Origin: Euryarchaeota archaeon UBA558
GTDB taxonomy: Archaea; Thermoplasmatota; Poseidoniia; Poseidoniales; Thalassarchaeaceae
Direction: 5' to 3'
Length of the DNA stretch: 64,000 nucleotides
Assembly (NCBI GenBank): GCA_002507175.1
Contig: DAZE01000020.1
Coordinates: 13,676 to 77,675 of the forward strand
Shown here: one piece after another, positions 29,060 through 38,930 of the stretch
How the letters are laid out: the number at the start of each line of letters is the position of its first letter
How positions within the stretch are numbered: position 1 is the stretch's first letter
Position numbers and translations under genes: made by a program
The notes under the pieces: model-generated
The model's database searches: none
Told to the model about the DNA's origin: nothing
What the model saw: only the letters and a program-made list of their open reading frames with translations

Positions 29060-31060
29060 TCAATCAAAAAGATCAGGCCGCCATGCCGAAATCTTTCCGG
29101 TAAATGCACTGGCCATCACTGTCAACGGGCTAGCCAAATATAGCCTTCCCGGGCCAGACCGGCCCTGAAAATTTCTGTTTATGGCGGATACCGTGACTTC
29201 TTCGGAGTCACTCGAAATTCCGGGGCCTGCTCCTATGCATGCCCCACAACCGGGATCGATCAATTTCACTCCCGCCCTCTCAAACATTTCAGACCAACCG
29301 TTTCTCTCCGACAACTGCTTCACAGCCTTTGATCCAAATTGTATGTAGCAATCCACTCCGTCTGAGATCGTAATTCCAGCGTTCAATGCAGCCTCTGTGA
29401 CCCTGGCATAATAAGCAAAGTCATCGTCTTTTCCAGCCGTACAAGAACCCGCATATGCGATGTCTATGGGTACTTCTCCTAAGTCTTCGATATAGGCACC
29501 ATTCGTTGGGTCAGATGGAATCCCTTCATCTGGGTTCCCCGGGTGAGCAACCATTGGTCTAATGTCGTTTAGGTGGATTTGATGGACGCCCCCATGATAA
29601 TGTGCGTCTGGGTCTGGTAAAACGAAGGAAGATCTAATCTCATCTTCAATAAGTCCTTCCCTTCGCCCCATTATCCACTCAACTGTGGCTTCATCAGGTT
29701 CACAGATACCAGTTTTTGCACTGCATTCTGTAGCCATATTGCACAATGTCGCTCTCTCGTCCATGGATAGGGATTTCAACCCCTCCCCCCCGAATTCCAT
29801 CGACCGATCTAGTGTATCGGAGTTCTTAGCATAGTTCCAGAGAATATGTAAGATCACATCTTTAGCTGTGCAGCCTGGATCTAATTCTCCCGTCAATTCA
29901 AATCGTATGCTTTCGGGGACTTTGACGAATGCAAATTGATTGTGAACAAGGTTGGCATACTCAGTCGAGCCGACTCCATATGTGAGGGCATTGGAGGCCC
30001 CACCCATACAAGTGTGGCTATCTGTCGCTTGGATGAAATCTCCGATATCAATAAATTCCTCTCTAGCTACTTGATGGCAAATACCAGGGCTTATGCCATT
30101 ATCAGCAGAATAATCCCTCACGCCCGTATGCTCTTGGAATTTTTTCTGTAAGCCCCTAAGAGTTTCTATCTTTGATACAAAGGGACCATACCTTGGAATG
30201 TCAGTAGCGTAGAGGAGATGATCTTCGAACACTGCAAATTTTGAGGGGTTGGGTATTTGGTAATCACTTCCATATTCTGCAGACAGGAAAGAATGAACCT
30301 GAGCAGTTGTGTATTCATGGGAGTAGCCCCCATCTACCGAAGCTAGGACAGCATCACCCGGGGAAACATAGCAGTCTTTTTCTCCCTTGCCAATCAATTT
30401 CCTCGCGACGATTTTTTCGACCATCGTCATCGGCTTCGGCTTTTGTGAAACAGCTGGCAGATCGATCAACCCCTCTCGCATCTTTTTAGCAAAGGGGAGG
30501 ATCCCTCCATTTTCCAAAATTAACCTCGTCACAGGATCATATTTTTTTGTGAATTCTGATAGAGGTATGTCCTCCCCTGCTTGCAGTCTTGAAAGAAGGG
30601 CATGGTCTCCCATGACCTGACCGAGATTTATGTTGTTCCTTTCGTGTATAGGAGCGAATGATGCGGCAATAACAATACGTATACCAGACCACCTTTCACA
30701 TTGCGCCGCAGTTTCCCTACTACTACCCGTCCCCTTTCTATGTCCACTCACTATGACCTCAAAACCGCCACTCTTCAGGGCCCCAGGCCTGAAGATCCTC
30801 TCTCCCTCATGCAATAAGCCCGCATAGGCATTTTCTGCTATCTCTGACGGCTCATGGTCGAAACACACCCATGCAGGTGTCATGACATCAGTGTTGATGT
30901 CGTCCAGTAAATCATCAACACTCATGTCGCTCATCGATAGATTTAGTCCGTCATAGAGTTGTGCTCGAATGAGGGACAGATCCTTTGTGAGGAACAAGAT
31001 CCTAGCTTCTGAGGACAGTGAAATCATCTTCGGTGGCCATTCATCCATGCGTCTCCCCAT
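29060..31060 (-). CDS. Aconitase-family hydratase, swivel domain first, fused to catalytic domains
   Basis: 666 residues. Residues about 1-180 are the small swivel (LeuD-like) domain, with GTGSSRETAAQ and RNNINLG. Residues about 190-666 are the LeuC-like catalytic part with TDSHTCMGGASNALTYGVGS, AGSCTAGKDDD and DPGCGACIGAGPG, giving the three Cys for a [4Fe-4S] cluster (GSC and GCGAC). It may be an aconitase or 3-isopropylmalate dehydratase: where IPM enzymes have SCTNGR and aconitases SCTNSS, this has SCTAGK, so substrate is open. The domain order is that of AcnB without its HEAT domain, opposite to AcnA. An isocitrate dehydrogenase lies 6.6 kb away, which mildly favours aconitase. Confidence 0.82.
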   Translation of the reverse strand: MGRRMDEWPPKMISLSSEARILFLTKDLSLIRAQLYDGLNLSMSDMSVDDLLDDINTDVMTPAWVCFDHEPSEIAENAYAGLLHEGERIFRPGALKSGGFEVIVSGHRKGTGSSRETAAQCERWSGIRIVIAASFAPIHERNNINLGQVMGDHALLSRLQAGEDIPLSEFTKKYDPVTRLILENGGILPFAKKMREGLIDLPAVSQKPKPMTMVEKIVARKLIGKGEKDCYVSPGDAVLASVDGGYSHEYTTAQVHSFLSAEYGSDYQIPNPSKFAVFEDHLLYATDIPRYGPFVSKIETLRGLQKKFQEHTGVRDYSADNGISPGICHQVAREEFIDIGDFIQATDSHTCMGGASNALTYGVGSTEYANLVHNQFAFVKVPESIRFELTGELDPGCTAKDVILHILWNYAKNSDTLDRSMEFGGEGLKSLSMDERATLCNMATECSAKTGICEPDEATVEWIMGRREGLIEDEIRSSFVLPDPDAHYHGGVHQIHLNDIRPMVAHPGNPDEGIPSDPTNGAYIEDLGEVPIDIAYAGSCTAGKDDDFAYYARVTEAALNAGITISDGVDCYIQFGSKAVKQLSERNGWSEMFERAGVKLIDPGCGACIGAGPGISSDSEEVTVSAINRNFQGRSGPGRLYLASPLTVMASAFTGKISAWRPDLFD

Positions 31061-31133
31061 GAGTCGACTGAGGAAGGAGGGTTATGATGCCAACGGGGAA
31101 TTAATAAAAAAAAATAATATTAAGTGAGTCACC

Positions 31134-31141
31134 TTTATAAG
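31134..31141 (+). promoter_or_regulatory. TATA box of the TFB gene
   Basis: TTTATAAG, preceded by a long A/T tract (31102-31121). It lies about 44 bases before the TFB start, predicting a transcript with a leader of about 18 bases. The same intergenic region separates TFB from the divergent aconitase-family gene. Confidence 0.55.
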
Positions 31142-31181
31142 AGTTGGAAAAACAAGAATATAATGCTTCCCTTTGGTGGTT

Positions 31182-32111
31182 ATGATGTCAGATTACTTAG
31201 TTGAAGACATAGTGAAATGTGATGAATGCAGCAGTAGAAACTTAACTCGTGATGAGACGCGTGGAGAAGTTGTCTGCGACGATTGCGGTTTGGTTCTGGA
31301 AGACAAGGTAATCGACCAAGGTGCAGAATGGCGTGTTTTCAGTCCCGAGCAAGGAGATCAAAGGGCTAGGACCGGAGCACCAATGACGGTCATGTTGCAT
31401 GACAAGGGACTATCCACTGACATAGATTGGCAGAACAAAGACTACTCTGGTAAGACAATCTCCAGCAGATACAGATCCCAGTTCTACCGCATGAGAAAGT
31501 GGCAGAAGAGATCCAGGGTCTCGAATGCCACAGAGAGAAACCTCGCGATGGCACTTGCTGAGTTGGATAGGATGGCCAGTCGATTGGACTTACCAAAAAC
31601 AATCCGAGAAACTGCTGCTGTGAACTACAAGAAAGCCGTAGAGAAGAGGCTAATTCGAGGCCGTTCGATTGAGGGTGTTGCGGCAGCCTCTCTCTATGCA
31701 GCATGCCGTCAATGTAACAATCCGCGGACCCTAGACGAAATAGGCGAGGCTAGTAGGACTGGCAGAAAAGAGATCGGACGGACTTACAGGTTCATGGTCC
31801 GAGAACTAAAAATGAAGATTCCTCCTACCAAGCCGGAAGACTACATCCCGAGATTCTGCTCCGGATTGGACTTGGACGCAGAAGTACAATCGAAAGCGTA
31901 TGAACTCATCCAAAAAGCGCAAGAGAAAGAACTCACAAGCGGTCGGGGACCGACCGGCATTGCCGCATCGATAATTTACATCTCAAGCGTTTTATGTGGA
32001 AAGAGAAGGACACAGAGAGAGGTCGCTGAGGTAGCTGGGGTCACTGAGGTGACAATTAGAAACCGATACAAGGAGCTCATCCAAAACCTAAACATCGAAT
32101 TAGAGATATGA
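31182..32111 (+). CDS. tfb: Transcription initiation factor B
   Basis: About 309 residues. The N-terminal zinc ribbon is KCDECSS...VVCDDCGLVLED, followed by the B-reader/linker region (GAEWRVF) and two cyclin folds (about 110-205 and 215-305), each with the typical helices such as RSIEGVAAASLYAACR and GRGPTGIAASIIYIS. TFB bridges TBP-DNA and RNA polymerase at archaeal promoters. The ATG at 31182 or 31185 is preferred to an upstream TTG. Its stop overlaps the next gene's ATG. Confidence 0.96.
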   Translation: MMSDYLVEDIVKCDECSSRNLTRDETRGEVVCDDCGLVLEDKVIDQGAEWRVFSPEQGDQRARTGAPMTVMLHDKGLSTDIDWQNKDYSGKTISSRYRSQFYRMRKWQKRSRVSNATERNLAMALAELDRMASRLDLPKTIRETAAVNYKKAVEKRLIRGRSIEGVAAASLYAACRQCNNPRTLDEIGEASRTGRKEIGRTYRFMVRELKMKIPPTKPEDYIPRFCSGLDLDAEVQSKAYELIQKAQEKELTSGRGPTGIAASIIYISSVLCGKRRTQREVAEVAGVTEVTIRNRYKELIQNLNIELEI

Positions 32112-33373
32112 GTGCCGGTGCCAGAATGCGCCTGAGAGACCCAGAGAATGTAATCTATGAGGAAGTAGGAAAGTCAATTGAGGCATCGATAATCCTTGCA
32201 TGGTCGACATTTAATATTCCTGATCCCATCTATGAGTTACCTGAATTTCCGGCAATCCGTCCTAATGGGCCCCTAGCCCTGACGCAACAGGCACTCGGAC
32301 TCCATTCTGCGGACAAAACGGGATTCAGGTTGAGACTTGAAGAAAGCGTCAGGAACCACTATCGACCCGTGCCCGGCTATTTTGATGAAGAGGAGAGGCG
32401 TACTAATTGGATGGCAAACAATGTAGGTCTACTAACTGATGATGTCTGCACCAAAACAGCATGTGTTTGGTTGGAACAGGCATTGGACGAGGAACACCCA
32501 GATACAGACAGGTGGTACCTTGGCTATTCCCTGCTTGCAGGTAGGGTATTGAGCGGTTCCGAGTCTGCGTCATTGAGCCAATCAATACCAATCATGCTCG
32601 TTTTCGGCGGTCTTGATAGAGACTACTCGTCAGATGCACCTCATCCATCGGGAGTCAATGCTCTAAATTGCCTTCTCGATGCATCAGAGCAATTTAGTGA
32701 CTCACCCTCCTTAGGATCTTGGATTTCCATACTTTCAATGCATCGATCTACATCTAGGATGTTAAGCATATCAGACCGCGCCGCGAGTCGTATAATTCGG
32801 GAACAAAAAAGGATACCCAGCGGATGCATGGAGGCCTTGATCAATCTGATTTCTCATGACTTAGAGTCTGCTGAGAATGGGCTAAATCGTGTGGTTCTAG
32901 AGGGTAGTGGCTCAGCACGGATGATATTGGCAGGTAATCTCGACTCAATTGCTGGCAGAGATAGGAAACTCGCGTTAGATCTGTACGATGAGCTGTCTCA
33001 GAATTCTGATACTGGTGTCTTACTTGTTCTTTCATCATCGCTTTATTCTCTGTGCTATGACGATCCCGTGGCATTTCGGGTTAGGGCAATGAGACTGATC
33101 GAAACGGAGGATGATAAGGTAATCAGGAGACTGATTGAGTCGGGCTTTAGAGGATATCTCGATAGGGACCCCCAAGATAAATCATCATTGTTGGTGATGG
33201 CTTGGAAGTATGGTGGCTCTCTATCCAAATCACGATTGAAAGGATTGATTTTCCAACAGAAGCAATCATCGGAGCAAAGCTTTCTCAAGACACTGTCTGG
33301 AATTCAGAAGTTCTCGGAGACTGAGGCTCTTGGCCTGCTTGAGTACATAGAGGGGCGCGAAGCCCCCCGATGA
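32108..33373 (+). CDS. Helical-repeat protein coupled to TFB, unknown function
   Basis: 421 residues beginning at an ATGA overlap with the TFB stop. It is almost entirely alpha-helical by composition, with Leu-rich helices of 15-20 residues (ALNCLLDASEQFSDS, GCMEALINLISHDLES, MRLIETEDDKVIRRLIESGF), suggesting HEAT-like repeats. There is no membrane segment and no catalytic motif. Translational coupling to a general transcription factor makes a role with transcription possible; that is inference. It ends one base from the convergent NrdJ gene. Confidence 0.65.
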   Translation: MSAGARMRLRDPENVIYEEVGKSIEASIILAWSTFNIPDPIYELPEFPAIRPNGPLALTQQALGLHSADKTGFRLRLEESVRNHYRPVPGYFDEEERRTNWMANNVGLLTDDVCTKTACVWLEQALDEEHPDTDRWYLGYSLLAGRVLSGSESASLSQSIPIMLVFGGLDRDYSSDAPHPSGVNALNCLLDASEQFSDSPSLGSWISILSMHRSTSRMLSISDRAASRIIREQKRIPSGCMEALINLISHDLESAENGLNRVVLEGSGSARMILAGNLDSIAGRDRKLALDLYDELSQNSDTGVLLVLSSSLYSLCYDDPVAFRVRAMRLIETEDDKVIRRLIESGFRGYLDRDPQDKSSLLVMAWKYGGSLSKSRLKGLIFQQKQSSEQSFLKTLSGIQKFSETEALGLLEYIEGREAPR

Positions 33374-36300
33374 TCAGGAGCACCCTGTTGTTGAACCACA
33401 GGCATTGCACTTCAGACAAGTTCCATTTCGCACCATCTGACTGCTCCCACACTCATCGCAGATGTCTCCAGTAAAACCTCTCTCCCTGGCCAATCTCCTC
33501 GTTTTCGTGACCTCATCTTCATCAGTTTCTAGAGTCGAGGAGGTCAGGGTCATTTGCACTTCTCTCTTCTCCCCCTGATGCCTGAGCAGACCATCATCTG
33601 TAGGGACTGGCCTGCTGATCGAGGTGGTTTCCAGATCCTCTTCAGATACGTGAGCCAAGTCATTCCTGTCTAGATATTGAATCGCGAGTTCTCTGAAAAT
33701 GTAGTCTACGATGCTTGTGGACATCTTCACTCTTCCACTACCACCCTGAACCATTCCACTCGGTTCGAATTTTTGGAATGTGAAGGACTTCACGAAGGCA
33801 TCTAGCGGCACTCCGTACTGCAAACCAATTGATACGGCAATGGCAAATTGATTCAACATGGACCTCCAGGCTGCGCCCTCCTTCGAGGTCGTTATCATAA
33901 TCTCCCCTAGTCTGCCATCTTCATACTCGCTGGATGTGAGGTAGACTGTGTGTCCTCCAACACGTGATTTTGTGGTTTTTGATGAGCGTACGTCTGGAAG
34001 GGCCTTCCTCGCTGCTATGAAGCTCTGAACAACATTCTCCGCGATAGGCCGAGCTAGATCATCTGGGACAGGTATCGCCTTGACAGCATCCTCGACCATG
34101 GTCTGTACTGCTCCAGACGAGTCTTCCTCCTCGAGTATGGAGGTATCAACTATCTGACTCATCAAGGGTTGGGACAGTTTACTTCCATCTCGATAGACTG
34201 CACAGGCTTTGTTCATTGTGCTGTGACTTAGCTCATATGCCTCACGTATATCATCGATTGAAGCTGAGGCGGGCATGTTGATTGTTTTGGAAATCGCGCC
34301 TGAGATGAATGGCTGGGCAGCCGCCATCATTAGAACGTGGGCTTGCCAATCAATGGACCTCGTACCGTGCTTGCCGCATGGTGTGGCGCAATCGAATACA
34401 GCTAAGTGTTCTTCTTTTAGTCCGGGGGCCCCCTCGATACTCCCATATCCGAAGATTACGTCATTTGCCCGCTCGATGTCTTCGGGAGAAAGGCCGATGT
34501 GAGCCAGGGTATCGAAGAATACGTTCTGACAATCTTCATCCGACATAGTCAAGACAGTCTTGCAGAAATCATCTCCCAACACCGATGGAGAAAAGGCCGA
34601 TCTAATGTCAAAAACATCTGGCATCGAGGACTCTATGTTTGATAGAACCTCGTCTGTGAACCCCTTTTCTTTCAAAATTCGGGGATCGAGGCCGGGGCTG
34701 CCTGAAAGTCGTCCAGTCCCCATGATGTGGTCTACGATCGAAGTGACCTCTGAATCCGTGTAGCCTAATCGCTTCAGTGCACTCGGGACCCCTCTGTTGA
34801 TTATTCTGAGCGTCCCACCTCCTGCTAGTTGCTTGTACTGCACCAGTGAGAATTGTGGCTCGACCCCAGTTGTATCAGCAGCCATAACCAGGCCTATGGT
34901 TCCAGTTGGAGCGATGACGGTGGTCTGAGCATTTCTGTAACCGTATTCCTCCCCCCCTTGCACCGCTCGATCCCAAGCAGATTTTGCGGCATCCAAGAGA
35001 TCGCTGGGACATCGTTTTGCGTCTATTCCCATGGGGGTTATGGTTAGACCCTCGTATTCGCTTCCTTTCGCATCATAAGCCGCTCTCCTGTGGTTCCTCA
35101 TCACTTTGAGCATGTGATCAGCATTCTCGTGATATTTCGGGAACGGCCCTAACGAACCTGCGAGTTCTGCCGATGTGGCATAGGACTCACCACACATGAT
35201 CGATGATAATGCTCCACACACTGCGTAAGCTCGGTCATCCGCATATGGCAACCCCATGTGCATTAGAAGAGACCCCAAGTTGCAGTACCCGAGACCTAAT
35301 GTCCTGTATTCGTATGATTTCCTGGCAATCTCTTCAGAAGGAAACTGAGCCATCAGGACACTGATCTCTAGCGTCATCGTCCATAGCCTCACGCTGTGTT
35401 GGAATGATGGAATGTCGAACTTTTGAGCATCGGTGTCGAAGTAGTGCAACAGGTTGATGCTCGCGAGATTACATGCTGTATCATCTAAAAACATGTATTC
35501 TGAACATGGGTTTGACCCATTGATTCGTCCACCCTCTGGGCACGTATGCCACTCGTTTATGGTAGTATCAAATTGTACGCCTGGGTCAGCACATGCCCAA
35601 GCAGTGTAGGCAACCTTGTCCCAGAGTTCTTTGGCAGGCATGGACCTACAGGGCGTGGGTTCCCTGCCACTCTCATTGGCGTTCTTCAGCTCAGTTCTAT
35701 GATAAAGGTTCCAAGTCCCATCGTTTTCCAGAGCATCCATGAATGAGTTTGGTACACGGACCGAGTTGTTGGAGTTCTGCCCAGAGACGGTGCCATAACC
35801 TTCACCCTGCCAGTCTGTATCCATCTTATCGAAATGGATCGATTTCCATCCCTGTTCTGCAAGGTCCAAGAATCTCTTGACGTGAGAATTGGGAACATGG
35901 TTCTTTATCGCCTTAGCGGCAGCCTTCTTCAATTCTAGATTGTCATTCATGTCAAGCTTGTTACCTTTGCCGTCGAAGCTCCATATTGCATCCATGATTG
36001 CGTCGGCATGACCCTGTAGCAGATTAGATCCAATAACCAAGGCAGAAACCTTCTCTTCCTCGGATAACTTCCAATCTATGTATTCCTCGATATCGGGATG
36101 GTCCAGATCTAATGTGACCATCTTTGCAGCTCTTCTCGTGGTGCCACCGGATTTTATAGCACCAGCAGCCCTATCTCCAATTTTTAGGAATGAAATTAAT
36201 CCACTTGAGGTGCCACCTCCTGAGAGTGGCTCCCCTGAACCCCTTATGTTTGAGAAGTTTGAACCTGTTCCTGATCCGTATTTGAACAATAGTGCTTCCC

Positions 36301-37075
36301 GGTTCCAGAGCCCCATTATTGAGTCTGTGCCACCAACCAGCGAGTCTGAGACAGATTGAATGAAGCAGGCATGTGGCTGGGGGTGTTCATATGCATTCGT
36401 AGAGGTCATCAGTTCTCCGGTTGACGGGTCGATGTATCGATGACCCTGGGCAGGTCCCTCTATCCCGTAGGCCCAATGCAATCCTGTGTTGAACCATTGA
36501 GGGCTGTTTGGCGCTGATCGCTGGCTGGCGATCAAGTAGCACATTTCGTCAAAGTAGGCCCTTGCGTCTGCTTCGGCTGCGAAGTAGCCATGCTTCCATC
36601 CCCAATATGTCCACGTTCCAGCCAAGCGACGGAATAGCTCTCTACCGTGACTTTCACCAATGAACCTTTTTTCGGGATCCAGAGATTGTAGTTTCTCATG
36701 ATCTGGTTCGCTCCTCTGTAACCATGTTGGTACTCCCTTCTCTTTCACCCTGCGTAGTATCGCTGGAACCCCAGCTTTTCTGAGGTACTTCTGGGCAAGC
36801 ACCTTCCCTGCCACCCCAGAGAAGCCCGAAGGCAATCTGACGTCATCTATCCTGTGTGCGAGAGACCCATCAGCATTCCGAATCTCGACGTCCATCTCTA
36901 TCCAATCGAATTGATCGAAGGGGTCTTCCCCGACCGTCGTGAACCGTCTTTCAATGACTAATCCGGTTTCAATCGGCCCTTCTGAATTCTTGCCTCCTTT
37001 TTCAGTTCTGGTCTGCATAGTATCGTCTTCCTTGTCACCCTCCGCCCCGATAACCCAGAGCGAGGGATTCAACAT
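33374..37075 (-). CDS. nrdJ: Adenosylcobalamin-dependent (class II) ribonucleotide reductase
   Basis: 1233 residues. It has NSPQWFNTGLHW, the substrate-side Cys segment HPQPHACFIQS (about 236), GSGTGSNFSNIRG, the active-site NGSNPCSEYMFLDD (Cys about 523), APTGTIGLVMAADTTGVEP, and a long C-terminal extension ending in a Cys4 zinc ribbon (CDECG...CLKCNACG). This is the long NrdJ type. It converts ribonucleotides to deoxyribonucleotides using a radical generated from adenosylcobalamin, so no oxygen or NrdB is required. No intein interrupts it. The start is ATG at 37075 or 37018; the latter has AGGAAG upstream. A cobalamin adenosyltransferase lies about 9 kb away. Confidence 0.95.
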   Translation of the reverse strand: MLNPSLWVIGAEGDKEDDTMQTRTEKGGKNSEGPIETGLVIERRFTTVGEDPFDQFDWIEMDVEIRNADGSLAHRIDDVRLPSGFSGVAGKVLAQKYLRKAGVPAILRRVKEKGVPTWLQRSEPDHEKLQSLDPEKRFIGESHGRELFRRLAGTWTYWGWKHGYFAAEADARAYFDEMCYLIASQRSAPNSPQWFNTGLHWAYGIEGPAQGHRYIDPSTGELMTSTNAYEHPQPHACFIQSVSDSLVGGTDSIMGLWNREALLFKYGSGTGSNFSNIRGSGEPLSGGGTSSGLISFLKIGDRAAGAIKSGGTTRRAAKMVTLDLDHPDIEEYIDWKLSEEEKVSALVIGSNLLQGHADAIMDAIWSFDGKGNKLDMNDNLELKKAAAKAIKNHVPNSHVKRFLDLAEQGWKSIHFDKMDTDWQGEGYGTVSGQNSNNSVRVPNSFMDALENDGTWNLYHRTELKNANESGREPTPCRSMPAKELWDKVAYTAWACADPGVQFDTTINEWHTCPEGGRINGSNPCSEYMFLDDTACNLASINLLHYFDTDAQKFDIPSFQHSVRLWTMTLEISVLMAQFPSEEIARKSYEYRTLGLGYCNLGSLLMHMGLPYADDRAYAVCGALSSIMCGESYATSAELAGSLGPFPKYHENADHMLKVMRNHRRAAYDAKGSEYEGLTITPMGIDAKRCPSDLLDAAKSAWDRAVQGGEEYGYRNAQTTVIAPTGTIGLVMAADTTGVEPQFSLVQYKQLAGGGTLRIINRGVPSALKRLGYTDSEVTSIVDHIMGTGRLSGSPGLDPRILKEKGFTDEVLSNIESSMPDVFDIRSAFSPSVLGDDFCKTVLTMSDEDCQNVFFDTLAHIGLSPEDIERANDVIFGYGSIEGAPGLKEEHLAVFDCATPCGKHGTRSIDWQAHVLMMAAAQPFISGAISKTINMPASASIDDIREAYELSHSTMNKACAVYRDGSKLSQPLMSQIVDTSILEEEDSSGAVQTMVEDAVKAIPVPDDLARPIAENVVQSFIAARKALPDVRSSKTTKSRVGGHTVYLTSSEYEDGRLGEIMITTSKEGAAWRSMLNQFAIAVSIGLQYGVPLDAFVKSFTFQKFEPSGMVQGGSGRVKMSTSIVDYIFRELAIQYLDRNDLAHVSEEDLETTSISRPVPTDDGLLRHQGEKREVQMTLTSSTLETDEDEVTKTRRLARERGFTGDICDECGSSQMVRNGTCLKCNACGSTTGCS

Positions 37076-37173
37076 CGACGCTGGAGGGTGTTTAATGGTT
37101 CTCTAAGGGAAACCTAGGTAGACTACAATTGTGCTGGGTTCTTTTCCAGTAGAAAATCATGTAATTGTAAAAT

Positions 37174-37617
37174 CTAAGCTTTGAAATCCAGCTCCCACGT
37201 GAGATTCACTCCACCTCGAGTTAACATGATGCCAACTGAACATAGCTTTTCGTGAGATTGATGGATTATGCGATCGAGGAGTGCTACTGGGACATCCCCC
37301 CTTACCACATATACGAAGTGGATCTTCTCGAAGACCCTTGGTGATTCTGAAGCCCTTGACGAGTCTATTTCTATTCGAGCTTCCCTGAGGTTTCCTCGTC
37401 TATCTTTGAGCCCTCCAATCACGTCGATCAATGAACAGGTAGCATGGGCATGCAGAACCATCTCCATTGGACTGGGAGAATCTTGATCATAAATTGAGAA
37501 CCGTTTGCCACCTTCAGTTTGTCCATCAAAACCATTGCCATTCCATGTCACCGAGCCTCGCATGGCGTTTCCTGCCAGAGCCCCATCAAGAGGGTTGGCT
37601 TCATGAGGGGGATCCAT
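37174..37617 (-). CDS. OsmC-family protein
   Basis: 147 residues. The two redox Cys of the family are at about 61 (VLHAHATCSLIDVIGGL) and 126 (KLCSVGIML). The N-terminal beta region (GSVTWNGNGFDG) and the PSPMEMVLHA segment match OsmC/YhfA-type proteins, which reduce organic hydroperoxides. It is close to and divergent from isocitrate dehydrogenase. An ATG at 37563 is an alternative start. Confidence 0.85.
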   Translation of the reverse strand: MDPPHEANPLDGALAGNAMRGSVTWNGNGFDGQTEGGKRFSIYDQDSPSPMEMVLHAHATCSLIDVIGGLKDRRGNLREARIEIDSSRASESPRVFEKIHFVYVVRGDVPVALLDRIIHQSHEKLCSVGIMLTRGGVNLTWELDFKA

Positions 37618-37640
37618 GTGAGGTTCATAGGGACGGTACC

Positions 37641-38864
37641 ATGGGATCGACGATTCAAAATCTAAACACGGAAATTTCCGTGCCTAACGATCCAATAATC
37701 AACTATATCGAGGGCGACGGAATCGGGGTTGACATCACTCCGGTTATGATCAAGGTGGTAAACGAGAGTGTCAAAAAGGCCTATTCCGGGGCTAGGATCA
37801 TAACGTGGAATGAAGTTCTCGCAGGGCAGAAAGCATTCGATTTGACCGGCGAGTGGCTGCCGGAGGAAACACTGCAATCGATGAAGCAAGGACTGATATC
37901 CATCAAAGGCCCACTAACGACGCCAGTAGGCGGGGGCATTAGAAGTCTGAACGTTGCACTAAGACAAAAACTCGACCTTTATGCTTGTGTCAGGCCAGTC
38001 AGATGGTATGTAGGAACCCCAAGTCCTGTAAAGCAGCCTGAGGCAGTTGACATGGTGATCTTCAGGGAGAATAGTGAAGACGTGTACGCAGGGATCGAGT
38101 GGGAGTCCGGGAGTGAGGGTGCCAAGCGAGTCATAGAATTCCTCCAAAAGGAAATGGGGGTGGATAAGATAAGATTCCCAGAAACCTCTGGGATCGGAAT
38201 CAAACCCGTTAGTAAAGAAGGCACTGCCCGCATAGTTAGGGCAGCAATCAATCATGCGATAACAGAGGATAAGTCCAGTGTCACACTCGTACACAAGGGG
38301 AACATCATGAAATTCACTGAGGGGGGATTTCGAGATTGGGGCTATCAACTGGCTCGCGAAGAATTCGGAGCCAAAAAAATAGGCGAAGGACCCTGGTGCG
38401 AGCTTGAAAATCCAACTACGGGAAATAAAATAGTAATCAAGGACGTGATTGCTGACGCAATGCTGCAGCAGGTTCTCACCAGGCCCAGGGAATACAGTGT
38501 CCTCGCAACTATGAACCTCAACGGTGATTACATCTCAGACGCATTGGCAGCACAAGTGGGGGGGATAGGGATCGCCCCAGGTGCGAACATCAACTATGAC
38601 ACTGGAATAGCAATATTCGAAGCAACTCATGGGACGGCACCAAAATACACCGGCCAAGACAAAGTGAACCCTGGCTCCATCATATTGTCAGCTGAGATGA
38701 TGCTGCGCCACATGGGCTGGATCGAGGCAGCCGATCTCATAGTAAGAGGCGTAGAAGGCGCCATCTCATCAAAGACAGTGACTTATGACTTTGAGAGGCT
38801 TATGCCAGGCGCGAAATTGCTAAGATGTAGTGAGTTTGGGGATGCAATAATCTCTCATATGTGA
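37641..38864 (+). CDS. icd: NADP-type isocitrate dehydrogenase
   Basis: 407 residues of the bacterial/archaeal type I family. It has INYIEGDGIGVDITP, IKGPLTTPVGGGIRSLNVALRQ (substrate Ser and Arg), NSEDVYAGIEW, TLVHKGNIMKFTEG, LNGDYISDALAAQVGGIGIAPGAN and ATHGTAPKYTGQDKVNPGS. The K-Y in APKYTGQ marks NADP preference as in E. coli Icd. It makes 2-oxoglutarate and NADPH. The frame is open from 37467, but the first 58 codons overlap the OsmC gene, so the ATG at 37641 is chosen. Confidence 0.95.
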   Translation: MGSTIQNLNTEISVPNDPIINYIEGDGIGVDITPVMIKVVNESVKKAYSGARIITWNEVLAGQKAFDLTGEWLPEETLQSMKQGLISIKGPLTTPVGGGIRSLNVALRQKLDLYACVRPVRWYVGTPSPVKQPEAVDMVIFRENSEDVYAGIEWESGSEGAKRVIEFLQKEMGVDKIRFPETSGIGIKPVSKEGTARIVRAAINHAITEDKSSVTLVHKGNIMKFTEGGFRDWGYQLAREEFGAKKIGEGPWCELENPTTGNKIVIKDVIADAMLQQVLTRPREYSVLATMNLNGDYISDALAAQVGGIGIAPGANINYDTGIAIFEATHGTAPKYTGQDKVNPGSIILSAEMMLRHMGWIEAADLIVRGVEGAISSKTVTYDFERLMPGAKLLRCSEFGDAIISHM

Positions 38865-38930
38865 ATATTCATCTTGACATTTGACTAGCGATCTGCCAGA
38901 TCACAGAATCGATCATGAAGTGGGACCTTG

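Noticed and set aside
31102..31121. Long A-rich tract as a replication origin element
   Set aside because: No repeated origin boxes or orc1/cdc6 gene are nearby; it fits a promoter region between divergent genes.
37467..37640. 58-residue N-terminal extension of isocitrate dehydrogenase
   Set aside because: It overlaps the OsmC-like gene on the other strand and lies upstream of the conserved family start at 37641.
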